Below, piece by piece: positions 8,817 to 17,260 of a stretch of DNA of 51,381 nt. The DNA is from Thermoanaerobaculia bacterium (GTDB taxonomy: Bacteria > Acidobacteriota > Thermoanaerobaculia > Multivoradales > JAHEKO01). A program made the position numbers and the translations under genes. A model generated the notes under the pieces. It made no database searches, had not been told where the DNA came from, and was given only the letters and a program-made list of their open reading frames with translations. The stretch covers positions 1 through 51,381 of the forward strand of contig CAMYOG010000035.1 in the NCBI GenBank assembly GCA_947259925.1, given 5' to 3'. How positions within the stretch are numbered: position 1 is the first letter of the stretch; each line of letters opens with the position of its first letter.

Positions 8817-10526
8817 ATGTCTAGGGTGCTCAAAGGGACACTGTTGGGCGTAACGATCGCGCTGTCGGTGCTGCCACCGGGCGCTCGGGGTGAGGACGTT
8901 CCGTTCGTCGATCGGGCGGCGGAGTCGGGGCTCGACTTCGTGCACTTCAACGGCATGTCGGGGGAGCTCTACTTCCTGGAGACGATGGGCTCGGGCGGGG
9001 CGCTGGTCGACTACGACAACGACGGCGATCTGGATGTCTACCTGGTACAGGGAGCGATGTTGGGGCCGGGCAAGACGCTGGCTGATGCGATCGTTCCGCC
9101 GGTCGGTCCGACGCCGCCGAGCGACCGGCTCTTCCGCAACGATTCGGAGGGTGGCGAGCTGGTGTTCGTCGACGTCACCGAGCGCAGCGGGATCGAGGCG
9201 ACCGGATACGGCATGGGTGTGGCCGCCGGGGACTACGATGCCGACGGCTGGGTCGATCTCTACCTGACCAACTTCGGCTCGAATCAGCTCCTCCGGAACC
9301 GCGGCGACGGGACGTTCGAGGACACGACCATGCGTGCCGGGGTCGACGACGTCCGCTGGACCGTGCCGGCCGCGTTCGTCGACTACGACCGCGACGGCCT
9401 GCTCGACCTCTTTCTCGCCAACTACGTCGATTTCACCTTCAGCCGGCGGGTCCACTGCTCGCTGCCGACCGGCGCGCCCGACTACTGCGCGCCACTCAGC
9501 TACCGGCCGGTCCCCGACCGGCTGCTGCGCAACCGGGGCGACGGCACCTTCGAGGACGCGACCCGTCGCAGCGGCATCGATAGCGCTTTCGGCAACGGGC
9601 TGGGCGTGGTGACCGCCGACTTCGATGGTGACGGCTGGATCGACGTCTACGTCGCCAACGACATGATGCCCAATCAGATGTGGATCAATCAGGGCGACGG
9701 GACGTTCCGCGACGACGGCCTGATCGCCGGCAGCGCCGTCAACGCCGAGGGCCAGCCCGAGGCGAGCATGGGGGTGGTGGTCGGCGACGTCGATGCCGAC
9801 GGCGACCTCGACCTGTTCATGACCCACCTCCAGGGTGAGACCAACACCCTCTATCTGAGCGACGGCCAGGGCGGATTCACCGACGAGACCCGGCGCTCGG
9901 GTCTCGGGCAGGCGAGCTGGACCGCGACCTCGTTCGGCACCGCCTGGATCGACATCGAGAACGACGGCTGGCTCGACCTGATCGTGGTCAACGGGGCGGT
10001 CAGCACGATCGAGGCGCTGGTGCGAGCAGGCGATCCCTACCCGTTGCACCAGCCGAACCAGCTGTTCCGCAACCTGGGCGCCGGCCGCTTCGAGGAGATC
10101 TCGGCCGCCACCGGAGAGCTCTTCGGGCTGTCGGAGGTCAGCCGCGGCGTCGCCCTGGGCGACGTCGACAACGATGGCGACTCCGACGTACTGCTTGCCA
10201 ACAACGCCGGCCCGGCCCGGCTGCTGATCAATCAGAGGGGCCAGGACGCCGCGTGGCTGGGAGTCAGGCTACTGGCCGGCTCCGGCAGCGACGCCCTCGG
10301 CGCGCGCGTCACGGTCGCGCGCGCCGCCGGCACCGATCTCGAACGCCGGGTGCAGGTGGACGGCAGCTACGCCTCCTCGAGCGATCCGCGGGTGCTGGTC
10401 GGCCTCGGCCGCGAGCCGACGGTCGATCGGCTGGAGCTGGTCTGGCCCGACGGTCGCCGGCGGCGGTGGATCGATCCGGAGCTCGGCCGCTACGCGATCT
10501 GGCCGGCCCCCGGAGCGGCGCCGTGA
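8817..10526 (+). CDS. CRTAC1-family FG-GAP repeat protein with ASPIC/UnbV C-terminus
   Basis: A 569-aa secreted protein with signal peptide MSRVLKGTLLGVTIALSVLP and cleavage near ARG-EDV. It carries repeated FG-GAP/calcium-loop motifs (DYDNDGDLDVYL, DYDADGWVDLYL, DYDRDGLLDLFL, DFDGDGWIDVYV, DVDADGDLDLFM, DVDNDGDSDVLL), predicting a beta-propeller. The C-terminal 100 residues match the ASPIC/UnbV type (LGARVTVARAAG, then GSYASSSDPRVLVGLG and LVWPDG). These proteins often occur with TPR proteins in Acidobacteriota and Planctomycetes. The next gene, a TPR protein, overlaps this stop codon by 4 nt, so the two are almost certainly co-translated. Family assignment is firm; the biological role is not established. 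Confidence 0.88.
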   Translation: MSRVLKGTLLGVTIALSVLPPGARGEDVPFVDRAAESGLDFVHFNGMSGELYFLETMGSGGALVDYDNDGDLDVYLVQGAMLGPGKTLADAIVPPVGPTPPSDRLFRNDSEGGELVFVDVTERSGIEATGYGMGVAAGDYDADGWVDLYLTNFGSNQLLRNRGDGTFEDTTMRAGVDDVRWTVPAAFVDYDRDGLLDLFLANYVDFTFSRRVHCSLPTGAPDYCAPLSYRPVPDRLLRNRGDGTFEDATRRSGIDSAFGNGLGVVTADFDGDGWIDVYVANDMMPNQMWINQGDGTFRDDGLIAGSAVNAEGQPEASMGVVVGDVDADGDLDLFMTHLQGETNTLYLSDGQGGFTDETRRSGLGQASWTATSFGTAWIDIENDGWLDLIVVNGAVSTIEALVRAGDPYPLHQPNQLFRNLGAGRFEEISAATGELFGLSEVSRGVALGDVDNDGDSDVLLANNAGPARLLINQRGQDAAWLGVRLLAGSGSDALGARVTVARAAGTDLERRVQVDGSYASSSDPRVLVGLGREPTVDRLELVWPDGRRRRWIDPELGRYAIWPAPGAAP

Positions 10527-12490
10527 CCCGCGTCCTGGTCGGGCTGGCTCTGATCGGGGCGCTGGCCTCGGGGATCGCGGCGGAGGAGCCGGCGTCGATC
10601 CTGCGACCCTCCCTGGACGGCTTCGAGCCGGCGGTCGCCGACCTCCTCCGCTCGCGCATGGAGCGGCTGGAGAGCCTGGCCGCTTCGGGCCCGTCCACGG
10701 ACGAGCTGGCCCGTGAGCTCGGCGAGCTCGGCCGGCTCTTTCTCGTCTACAACCTGCCCGAGTCGGCGGAGAGCTGCCTGGCACGCGCGGAGCAGCTCCA
10801 GCCGGACGAGTTCTCGTGGCGCTATCTGCGCGGTTCGATCCTCCAGCAGCGGGGCGACCTCGAGCAGGCGCGCGCGGTCCTCACCGGTGCGCTCGGACTG
10901 GAGCCGACCGACCCGACCGTGCAACTGCGACTCGCGCAGATCGAGTTCGAGCTCGGCGACGAAGAGCGGGCGGGGGAGCTCTACCGGCCTCTGGCCGAGC
11001 GCCCCGGCTTCGGCGCCGCGGCCCACTACGGCCTCGGCCGGATCGCGGCGGCGCGCGGCGATCTCAGCGGCGCAGTCGAGCATTTCGAAACGGCGCTCTC
11101 GGAGCAGCCACAGGCGTCCCAGGTCCGCTATCAGCTCGGGCTCGCCCACCGGGGGCTGGGCGATCTCGAGCGGGCGCGCGAGCTGCTGGCGGCCCGCGGC
11201 GCCGGCCAGCTCAAGTTCCCCGACCCGGAGATGGAGACCCTGGGAGCGGGCGCCGTCGGGGTCGAGGTCTACCTGGCCGACGGCAGGCGGCTGCGGAATC
11301 GGGGTGACCTGCCGGGCGCGGTCGCCGCCTTCCAGCGGGCGATCGCCGCCGAGCCGGACGAGCCCGAGCACTGGGCCATCCTCGGTGCGACCCTGCTCCA
11401 GATGGGGCGGGTCGAGGACTCGGTACGGGCCTACCGCGAGGTGGAGCGGCTCGATCCGACCAGCCCCAGCATGCTCTACAACCTGGCGATCGGCCTGATC
11501 CGCCTCGGCCAGATCGGTGAGGCGGTCGCCCGTCTGGAGGCGCTGGTCGCCCAGGCGCCCGATCACGTCGATGGCCGCGTCAACCTGGCCACTCTGTACG
11601 ACCGGGGCGGTCGTCCGGGCGACGCCGAGCGGCTGCTGACCGAGGCGATCGAGCTCGACCCGTACGACTCCGAGCTACAGGCGCAGCGCGCCTCGGTGCT
11701 GATCTCGCTCGGGCGCGCACCCGAGGCGCGGCGCGAGATGGTCGCCCTGCTGCGCGCGGAGCCGGACAACGCCGAGGCGCTGCTCGTGCTCGGCATGGCC
11801 AACGAGGCGCTCGGGTCGCCGGGCGATGCGGTGGCGGCGTGGGAGCGGGTGCTGGCGCTCGGTGTCTCCGAGGAGACCGCGGCTACGGCCCACTACTACC
11901 TCGGCCGCTCGCTGCTCGGCCAGGGGCGGTCCGAGGAGGCGGTTGCCCGACTCCAACGGGCGGTCGACTCGCTCCCCGCCAACCGGCAACTCCGGCTGAC
12001 GCTCGCCGGTGCGCTCGGCTCCCGGGGCGAGTATCGCCGGGCGGTCGAACAGTACGATGCGGCGATCGCCAGCGAGCCGCGCGACGAGTCGGCGCGCTTC
12101 GGCAAAGCGATGTCGTTGCTCCTGTCGGGCGGCGAATCGGCGGCGAGCGCCCACCTGAGCGAATCGGTCGAGCTGCTGCCGGAGAGCGTGCCGCTCAAGC
12201 ACCTGCTCGCGCGCCTGCTGGCGACCGCCGCGGACGACACGGTGCGCGACGGGGCCGAGGCGCTGCGGCTCGCACGCGAGGTGTTCGAGCGCGCCCAGAC
12301 GATCGATCACGCGGAGACCGTGGCGATGGCGTTCGCCGAGCTCGGCCGGTTCGACCACGCCGCCGATTGGCAGGGGCAGATCGTCGAGCGGGCGCGGGCG
12401 ACCGGCCAGGGAGCGCGCGTGCCGGCGCTCGAGGCGCGACGGATCGGGTACCAGCGCGGCGAGGTGGTCAGGGCTCCCTGGAGCGATTGA
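10523..12490 (+). CDS. Secreted TPR-repeat protein
   Basis: A 655-aa protein. The frame stays open upstream to 10253, but the GTG at 10523 overlaps the previous stop as GTGA and starts a signal peptide (MTRVLVGLALIGALASG, cleavage near IAA-EEP). Almost all of the mature chain is tandem TPR units of about 34 residues, for example WRYLRGSILQQRGDLEQARA, YQLGLAHRGLGDLERAREL and WAILGATLLQMGRVEDSVRA. No catalytic domain is seen. The CRTAC1-plus-TPR pairing suggests one extracytoplasmic complex. The stop codon overlaps the -35 of the tRNA promoter that follows. Confidence 0.82.
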   Translation: MTRVLVGLALIGALASGIAAEEPASILRPSLDGFEPAVADLLRSRMERLESLAASGPSTDELARELGELGRLFLVYNLPESAESCLARAEQLQPDEFSWRYLRGSILQQRGDLEQARAVLTGALGLEPTDPTVQLRLAQIEFELGDEERAGELYRPLAERPGFGAAAHYGLGRIAAARGDLSGAVEHFETALSEQPQASQVRYQLGLAHRGLGDLERARELLAARGAGQLKFPDPEMETLGAGAVGVEVYLADGRRLRNRGDLPGAVAAFQRAIAAEPDEPEHWAILGATLLQMGRVEDSVRAYREVERLDPTSPSMLYNLAIGLIRLGQIGEAVARLEALVAQAPDHVDGRVNLATLYDRGGRPGDAERLLTEAIELDPYDSELQAQRASVLISLGRAPEARREMVALLRAEPDNAEALLVLGMANEALGSPGDAVAAWERVLALGVSEETAATAHYYLGRSLLGQGRSEEAVARLQRAVDSLPANRQLRLTLAGALGSRGEYRRAVEQYDAAIASEPRDESARFGKAMSLLLSGGESAASAHLSESVELLPESVPLKHLLARLLATAADDTVRDGAEALRLAREVFERAQTIDHAETVAMAFAELGRFDHAADWQGQIVERARATGQGARVPALEARRIGYQRGEVVRAPWSD

Positions 12491-12515
12491 CACCATCCGA
12501 CCCCCTTGCTAGCCT
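12487..12515 (+). promoter_or_regulatory. sigma70-like promoter for the tRNA-Val genes
   Basis: A consensus TTGACA (12487-12492) and TAGCCT (12510-12515) are separated by exactly 17 bp. The start near 12522 lies about 53 nt before the first tRNA. The -35 overlaps the stop codon of the TPR gene. Confidence 0.7.
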
Positions 12516-12574
12516 GCTTCGTCCCGAGCGGGCGGTCGGCCCGAGACGGCCAACCTCCTCGCTCAACACAGGAT

Positions 12575-12651
12575 AGGCCCGTAGCTCAGCTGGTTAGAGC
12601 GCTACGTTGACATCGTAGAGGTCAGCGGTTCGAGTCCGCTCGGGCCTACCA
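12575..12651 (+). tRNA. tRNA-Val (anticodon GAC)
   Basis: A 77-nt cloverleaf: acceptor AGGCCCG/CGGGCCT, D-arm GCTC/GAGC, anticodon stem CTACG/CGTAG around loop TTGACAT (anticodon GAC), T-arm AGCGG/CCGCT with TTCGAGT loop, and an encoded CCA. A TTTTTT run follows within 3 nt. It differs from the second copy at only 4 positions, all in the anticodon arm. Confidence 0.95.
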
Positions 12652-12658
12652 TTTTTTG

Positions 12659-12755
12659 GGGGACGAGTACGAACATCGACGGCACTGTCAGGTCCACGCC
12701 AGGCCATGCGCCGATGGGCGTGACGACCGGACGATCGGAGTTCGTACCTGTCCCC
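12659..12755. repeat. inverted repeat between the two tRNA-Val genes (GGGGACAGGTACGAAC family)
   Basis: Left arm 12659-12674 (GGGGACGAGTACGAAC) pairs with right arm 12740-12755, whose reverse complement is GGGGACAGGTACGAAC. The same arm sequence recurs after the second tRNA. The pattern resembles REP-type palindromes mobilised by Y1 transposases; that link is inference. Confidence 0.65.
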
Positions 12756-12769
12756 GAAACGAGATGTCC

Positions 12770-12846
12770 AGGCCCGTAGCTCAGCTGGTTAGAGCGCTAC
12801 CTTCACACGGTAGAGGTCAGCGGTTCGAGTCCGCTCGGGCCTACCA
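12770..12846 (+). tRNA. tRNA-Val (anticodon CAC)
   Basis: A 77-nt cloverleaf with the same acceptor, D- and T-arms as the upstream copy. The anticodon stem is CTACC/GGTAG around TTCACAC (anticodon CAC), and CCA is encoded. No separate promoter is evident, so co-transcription with tRNA-Val(GAC) is likely. Confidence 0.95.
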
Positions 12847-12857
12847 CTCAACTACCT

Positions 12858-12955
12858 CGGGGACAGGCACGAACACCGGCCGCCGGTGATTCGCCCTCAC
12901 TCGCTCCGAGGCCCCGAGCGTCCCTCTCCGAGCCGCTGTTCGTACCTGTCCCCCG
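12858..12955. repeat. second GGGGACAGGTACGAAC-family inverted repeat
   Basis: Arm 12858-12874 (GGGGACAGGCACGAAC with a leading C) pairs with 12938-12955, the inverse of GGGGACAGGTACGAAC. It lies between the second tRNA and the thrS promoter. Confidence 0.65.
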
Positions 12956-12973
12956 ATCGGTGGGTCGCGGTAC

Positions 12974-12998
12974 TAAACTCTGAACAGCGAACGGTGGA
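12974..12998 (+). promoter_or_regulatory. -10 element and ribosome-binding site of thrS
   Basis: TAAACT at 12974-12979 predicts a start near 12986, followed by GGTGGAG at 12992-12998, 8 nt before the ATG at 13007. The leader is only about 20 nt, too short for a T-box or the E. coli-type thrS operator. Confidence 0.4.
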
Positions 12999-13006
12999 GC
13001 CGAATC

Positions 13007-14935
13007 ATGTCTGACCAGATCACACTCACGCTCCCGGACGGCAGTGTCCGGGAGGTACCCAAGGGGACGACGCCCCTCGACGTCGCGACGTCGATCGGAC
13101 CGCGCCTGGCCAAGGAGTCGGTAGGCGCCAGGTTCGACGACCGCGACGTCGATCTCCGCCAGCCGCTGACCGACAGCGGCGCGTTCCGGTTGATCACCAC
13201 CCGCGACGCCGAGGCCGGTCCGTTCCTGCGGCACAGCGCCGAGCACGTGCTGGCGGACGCGGTGAAGCGCCTCTGGCCCGAGGTCGAGATCGACGCCGGC
13301 CGTCTGGACCACTCGCAGAAGTTCCAGTACGACTTCCGCTACCCGCAGGCGTTCACCCCCGAGGATCTGGAGCGGATCGAAGCCAAGATGACCGAGATCC
13401 TGGCCGAGGATCACGAATTCGAGCGCATCGAGATCGGCCGCGAGGAGGCCAAGAAGCTCTTTCTCGAGATGGGCGAGACGCTCAAGGTCGAACGGCTCAA
13501 GGAGATCCCGGAGGACGAGACGATCACCCTCTACCGCCACGGTCGGTTCACCGATCTCTGCCGCGGCCCGCACGCTCAGCGGCTCTCGCAGGTGAAGGCG
13601 ATCAAGCTGCTCGACACCGGCGGCGTCTACTGGAAGGGTGACGAGCGCAACGAGATGCTGCAGCGGATCTACGGCACGGCGTTCGGCAGCGCCAAGGAGA
13701 TGGCGGCGTACCTCGAAGCGGTCGAGCAGGCACGCGCCCGCGATCACCGCAAGCTGGGCGCCGAGCTCGATCTCTACAGCTTCAACGCCTACGCTCCGGC
13801 GAGCCCCTTCTTCCACCCCAAGGGCTCGGTGCTCTACGTCGAGCTGATGCGCTGGGTGCAGGAGCTGTACGTCGAGTACGGCTACGCCGAGGTGATCACG
13901 CCGCAGATCCTCGACAAGGAGCTCTGGCGGATCTCGGGCCACCTCGACAACTACCGCGAGGCGATGTTCTTCACCGAGATGGACGAGCGGCAGTTCGCGG
14001 TCAAGCCGATGAACTGCCCGACCCACTGCCTGATCTACGGTACCCAGCTCAGGTCGTACCGGGACCTGCCGATCCGCTACGCCGACTTCGGCCGGCTGCA
14101 CCGCTACGAGCGGAGCGGCGTCACCTCGGGGCTGACGCGCGTGCGCAGCTTCTGCCAGGACGACGCCCACATCTTCTGCACCGACGAGCAGATCGAGCCC
14201 GAGGTCAACGCCTCGGTCGACATGCTCAAGGAGATCTACGACACGATCGGCTTCGAGGAGATGGACATCGAGATCTCGACCCGGCCGGAGAAGTCGATCG
14301 GTGACGCCGAGATCTGGAAGCGCGCCGAGAGCGCGCTGCAGGAAGCTCTGCGGGAGCGCGACATCCCGTTCCGGATCGCTCCCGGCGAAGGCGCGTTCTA
14401 CGGCCCCAAGATCGACTTCCACGTCCAGGACGCGCTCGGACGCGGCTGGCAGCTCGGCACCATCCAGCTCGACTACTTCCTGCCCGAGAGGTTCGATCTG
14501 AAGTACGTCGGCGCCGACGGCGCCGAGCACCGGACGGTGATGCTCCATCGCGCGCTGCTGGGCTCGATCGAGCGCTTCATCGGCATCCTGGTCGAGCACA
14601 CCGGCGGCGCGTTTCCGGTCTGGCTGGCGCCGGTGCAGGCGGTCGTCCTGCCGCTTTCCGAGAAGGTCGCCGAGTTCGCCGGGTCGGTCCACCAGCGGCT
14701 GCTCGGGGCCGGCGTGCGCGCCGAGCTCGACGACCGCAACGAGAAGCTCGGCTACAAGATCCGTGAGGCGCAGGTCCAGAAGATCCCGTACATGCTGGTC
14801 GTCGGTCCCCGCGAAGCGGAGGCCGGCGCGGTCGCCCTGCGGCTGCGCACCGGGGAGGATCTGGGGGCCGTACCGATCGAGGAGTTCCTCGAGCGGTTCG
14901 CGCAGGTGAGCTCGTCGAAGTCGCTCGAGCTGTAG
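13007..14935 (+). CDS. thrS: Threonyl-tRNA synthetase
   Basis: A 642-aa class II synthetase that charges tRNA-Thr, of normal bacterial length. Domains in order: TGS (about 1-62), editing domain with the HSAEH motif (about residues 76-80), catalytic core with the zinc Cys in MNCPTHC, motif 2 around RYERSGVTSGLTRVRSF, and motif 3 near MLHRALLGSIERF, then the anticodon-binding domain from about 545 (VQAVVLPLSEK). The usual neighbour infC does not follow; instead two minus-strand genes intervene before rpmI. It converges on the serine hydrolase gene with a 7-bp gap. Confidence is very high. Confidence 0.98.
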   Translation: MSDQITLTLPDGSVREVPKGTTPLDVATSIGPRLAKESVGARFDDRDVDLRQPLTDSGAFRLITTRDAEAGPFLRHSAEHVLADAVKRLWPEVEIDAGRLDHSQKFQYDFRYPQAFTPEDLERIEAKMTEILAEDHEFERIEIGREEAKKLFLEMGETLKVERLKEIPEDETITLYRHGRFTDLCRGPHAQRLSQVKAIKLLDTGGVYWKGDERNEMLQRIYGTAFGSAKEMAAYLEAVEQARARDHRKLGAELDLYSFNAYAPASPFFHPKGSVLYVELMRWVQELYVEYGYAEVITPQILDKELWRISGHLDNYREAMFFTEMDERQFAVKPMNCPTHCLIYGTQLRSYRDLPIRYADFGRLHRYERSGVTSGLTRVRSFCQDDAHIFCTDEQIEPEVNASVDMLKEIYDTIGFEEMDIEISTRPEKSIGDAEIWKRAESALQEALRERDIPFRIAPGEGAFYGPKIDFHVQDALGRGWQLGTIQLDYFLPERFDLKYVGADGAEHRTVMLHRALLGSIERFIGILVEHTGGAFPVWLAPVQAVVLPLSEKVAEFAGSVHQRLLGAGVRAELDDRNEKLGYKIREAQVQKIPYMLVVGPREAEAGAVALRLRTGEDLGAVPIEEFLERFAQVSSSKSLEL

Positions 14936-14942
14936 CCGGGCG

Positions 14943-16031
14943 CTAGGGTGCGGTCACACTCGGCAGGATGTGGCTGTAGAGGAAGTCGACCGGCCGGACC
15001 TCGTCGGTGTAGCTCCGGGTGCCGCCGGTCACGACCACGACCATGTCGTGCTCCGGCACGACGAAGATGTACTGGCCGCGGAAACCCTTGGCGGCGTAGA
15101 TGTCGAGCTTGCCGGTGCCGTTCGGGTCGGGCTCCTCGATCCACCAGAGATAGCCGTAGCCGACGCCATGGGAGCCGCTCCGCCGCTCGAGCTGGCGGGC
15201 GGTCGACTGTCGCACCCAGCTCTCGGGCACGATCTGGCGCTCGCCCCAGCGGCCGCGGTTCAGATAGAGCAGACCGAACTTGGCCATATCGCGCGGCCGG
15301 AGATCGAGCCCGCCGCCGGTATGCGGGTGGCCCTCGGCGTTGCGGAACCACGCCGCCCCCTCGATGCCGAGCGGCTCGAACAGATGGCGCTCGGCGAAAG
15401 CGTCGGCGTGGAGGCCGGTCCGGGCCTGCAAGAGACTCGAGAGCAGGATGACGCCGCCGCTGTCGTACTGGAACCGGGTCCCCGGCTCGGCGACCATTGC
15501 CCGGTCGAGATAGAAGCGGTCCCAGCCCGAGCGTAGACGGTTCAGCCGGCTGTGCGGCGACCCGCTGCCGCGCTCGTGATAGTCGGTGCCGCTGCGCATC
15601 GTCAGCAGATCTTCGAGGGTCATCCGGCGCTTGCGCTCGTCCAGGTTGGCGATGCCGCTCGCATCGGGAAAGAACCCGAGGATCGGCTCGTCGACGCCCT
15701 CGATCGCGCCCTGCGCGATGGCGATGCCGATCAGGGCGGAGGTGAAGCTCTTGGTCACCGACTGCAGCGTATGGGGGCGATCGGCGTGCCAGCCGGCGAA
15801 GTACTCCTCGAGTACCAGATAGCCGTGACGGACGACCAGCAGGCTGTGGAGATCGGGAAAGTCACGCCCGTCCTCGATCGTTCGGCTGAGCAGATGCAGG
15901 CGCTCGCCCTCGAGCCCTTGCGCCTCGGGGGTGGAGCGCGGCCATGGGTCGCCCGGGGGCGGTGCGGCAGGCCAGGCCGCCGCGGTCGCCAGCCCGAGGG
16001 TCAGGGCACTCGCTTGCAGGACTCTCCGCAC
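14943..16031 (-). CDS. Secreted serine hydrolase of the beta-lactamase/class C (AmpC-like) family
   Basis: A 362-aa protein from a GTG start with signal peptide MRRVLQASALTLGLATAAA. The nucleophile motif SxxK is Ser91-Val-Thr-Lys94 (LQSVTKSFTSALIG), with YDSGG as the probable second-motif region and a late GGTRSYTDEV segment. These enzymes include esterases, D-aminopeptidases and penicillin-binding-like proteins; the sequence alone does not pick one, and antibiotic hydrolysis should not be assumed. It is transcribed toward thrS and lies downstream of the SMP-30-like gene in the same direction, so the two may be co-transcribed across a 94-nt gap. Both sit where infC is normally found. Confidence 0.82.
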   Translation of the reverse strand: MRRVLQASALTLGLATAAAWPAAPPPGDPWPRSTPEAQGLEGERLHLLSRTIEDGRDFPDLHSLLVVRHGYLVLEEYFAGWHADRPHTLQSVTKSFTSALIGIAIAQGAIEGVDEPILGFFPDASGIANLDERKRRMTLEDLLTMRSGTDYHERGSGSPHSRLNRLRSGWDRFYLDRAMVAEPGTRFQYDSGGVILLSSLLQARTGLHADAFAERHLFEPLGIEGAAWFRNAEGHPHTGGGLDLRPRDMAKFGLLYLNRGRWGERQIVPESWVRQSTARQLERRSGSHGVGYGYLWWIEEPDPNGTGKLDIYAAKGFRGQYIFVVPEHDMVVVVTGGTRSYTDEVRPVDFLYSHILPSVTAP

Positions 16032-16125
16032 CTACCACCTTGGAACGGCGTCGGCCCGTTCGGGTTCCCGGTCTGCAGCGAGCGGTGCCGATGGTGCAGC
16101 GGGAGGCCCAGGGGCGGCGGCGTAC

Positions 16126-17070
16126 CTAGCGCGTCACCGGCTGGCCCTCCACACCGACCGGAATGCGATAGACCTTGCCGCCTCGGCCCTGGTTATGGGT
16201 CGTGCTGACGTAGATCGATCGGTGATCCCACTCGCCTTCGCCGAAGGCGATGCTGGCGGCGCCGTAGACCTCGCGCGCGATCAGGACCAGCTCCTCGGTG
16301 CGCGGATCGAAGCGCCAGACCTCTCCGGCCTTGCCGTTGGCCGCGATATAGACCCGGCCCTCGATATCCATCGCCAGGCCGTCGTTGGCGGCGTACGGCC
16401 CGAGCCGGGCGACGATCCTGCCCGCGCCCACCGGCTGGCCGTCTTCGAGTGGCAGCGCCCAGAGTGAATCGTCCGGGACGACCGGTCGGATGCTCTTGAA
16501 GATCTGTGCGACGTAGAGGGTCTTGCCGTCGTCCGAGAGTGCCAGGCCGTTCGGGTGCGGGACGGCGGTCGAGAACAGGCGGGGCTCGCGGTCCTCGCCG
16601 ACGACGTAGATGTCGCTGGTCGCGTCGTCGGTCACCAGCATCGAGCCGTCCGCGCGCAGCAGGATGAAGTTCGGGTCGCCGATGCCGGTGACGAGCTCGG
16701 TCTTCTGGCCCTCGGGCGTGACCCGCCAGACGATGCCGTCGCTGTTGCGGTCGTCGTTGAACGCGTTGGTCGGCCCGAAGTCGGCGACCAGGAGATCGCG
16801 CGGCCCGATCGAGGCCAGGCCGAGATTGGTGTGGAGGTCGGTCACGTGGCGGACGGTGCCGTCGGGATAGACCTGCCAGAGGGCCCGATTGGCGGTCAGA
16901 TAGAGGTCGCCTTCGCCGTTGAAGGCGATCCCCTCGGAGCCCCCGAACGGCTCGCGCAGGATCTGCTCGGCAGCGACCGGAAACTCGAGCGGGTCGGCCT
17001 CCTCCGGCTGGGCGAGGACGGGCGTCAGCAACAGGATCAGGCCGAGTGCGACACGGGATGGTTTCTTCAT
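16126..17070 (-). CDS. Secreted SMP-30/gluconolactonase-like beta-propeller
   Basis: A 314-aa protein with signal peptide MKKPSRVALGLILLLTPVLA. Repeated propeller blades are visible: GGSEGIAFNGEGDLYLTAN, VPHPNGLALSDDGKTLYVAQ, and ANDGLAMDIEGRVYIAANG. These resemble SMP-30/NHL-type lactonase propellers with the characteristic PNGLALS..D blade. The ATG at 17070 has AGGAG six nt upstream. Lactone or phosphotriester hydrolysis is possible, but metal ligands were not assigned. It is divergent from the ribosomal-protein operon. Confidence 0.75.
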   Translation of the reverse strand: MKKPSRVALGLILLLTPVLAQPEEADPLEFPVAAEQILREPFGGSEGIAFNGEGDLYLTANRALWQVYPDGTVRHVTDLHTNLGLASIGPRDLLVADFGPTNAFNDDRNSDGIVWRVTPEGQKTELVTGIGDPNFILLRADGSMLVTDDATSDIYVVGEDREPRLFSTAVPHPNGLALSDDGKTLYVAQIFKSIRPVVPDDSLWALPLEDGQPVGAGRIVARLGPYAANDGLAMDIEGRVYIAANGKAGEVWRFDPRTEELVLIAREVYGAASIAFGEGEWDHRSIYVSTTHNQGRGGKVYRIPVGVEGQPVTR

Positions 17071-17092
17071 GGCGACTCCTCGAGCGGGCTAT

Positions 17093-17106
17093 GACGGAGC
17101 TCCGTC
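17093..17106. other. 14-bp perfect palindrome in a divergent intergenic region
   Basis: GACGGAGCTCCGTC is a perfect dyad 22 nt upstream of the SMP-30-like start codon, a plausible operator for a dimeric regulator. No regulator gene is adjacent. Confidence 0.3.
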
Positions 17107-17185
17107 TTGTGTACCATACGGAAGGAGAAGCGCCGCGGCCCTGGGATCGGCCGCCGAGCCCCTACGATTTGTCCCGGTATTGGTG

Positions 17186-17191
17186 TACAAT
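17186..17191 (+). promoter_or_regulatory. -10 element (TACAAT) of the rpmI-rplT-pheST operon
   Basis: TACAAT is close to consensus and lies 69 nt before rpmI. The transcript would start near 17198, leaving a leader of about 60 nt. TTGTCC at 17169-17174 is too near to be a standard -35. Confidence 0.45.
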
Positions 17192-17260
17192 CCCCGATCT
17201 TGCCGGGCGTTGATTGGTTCCTGGCCCGGATTTCCTACGACAGTCCCCGAGGTATCTCCA

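Noticed and set aside
14943..16031. Beta-lactamase as a resistance gene
   Set aside because: The SxxK-type fold is shared by many esterases and peptidases, and no further motifs point to antibiotic hydrolysis.
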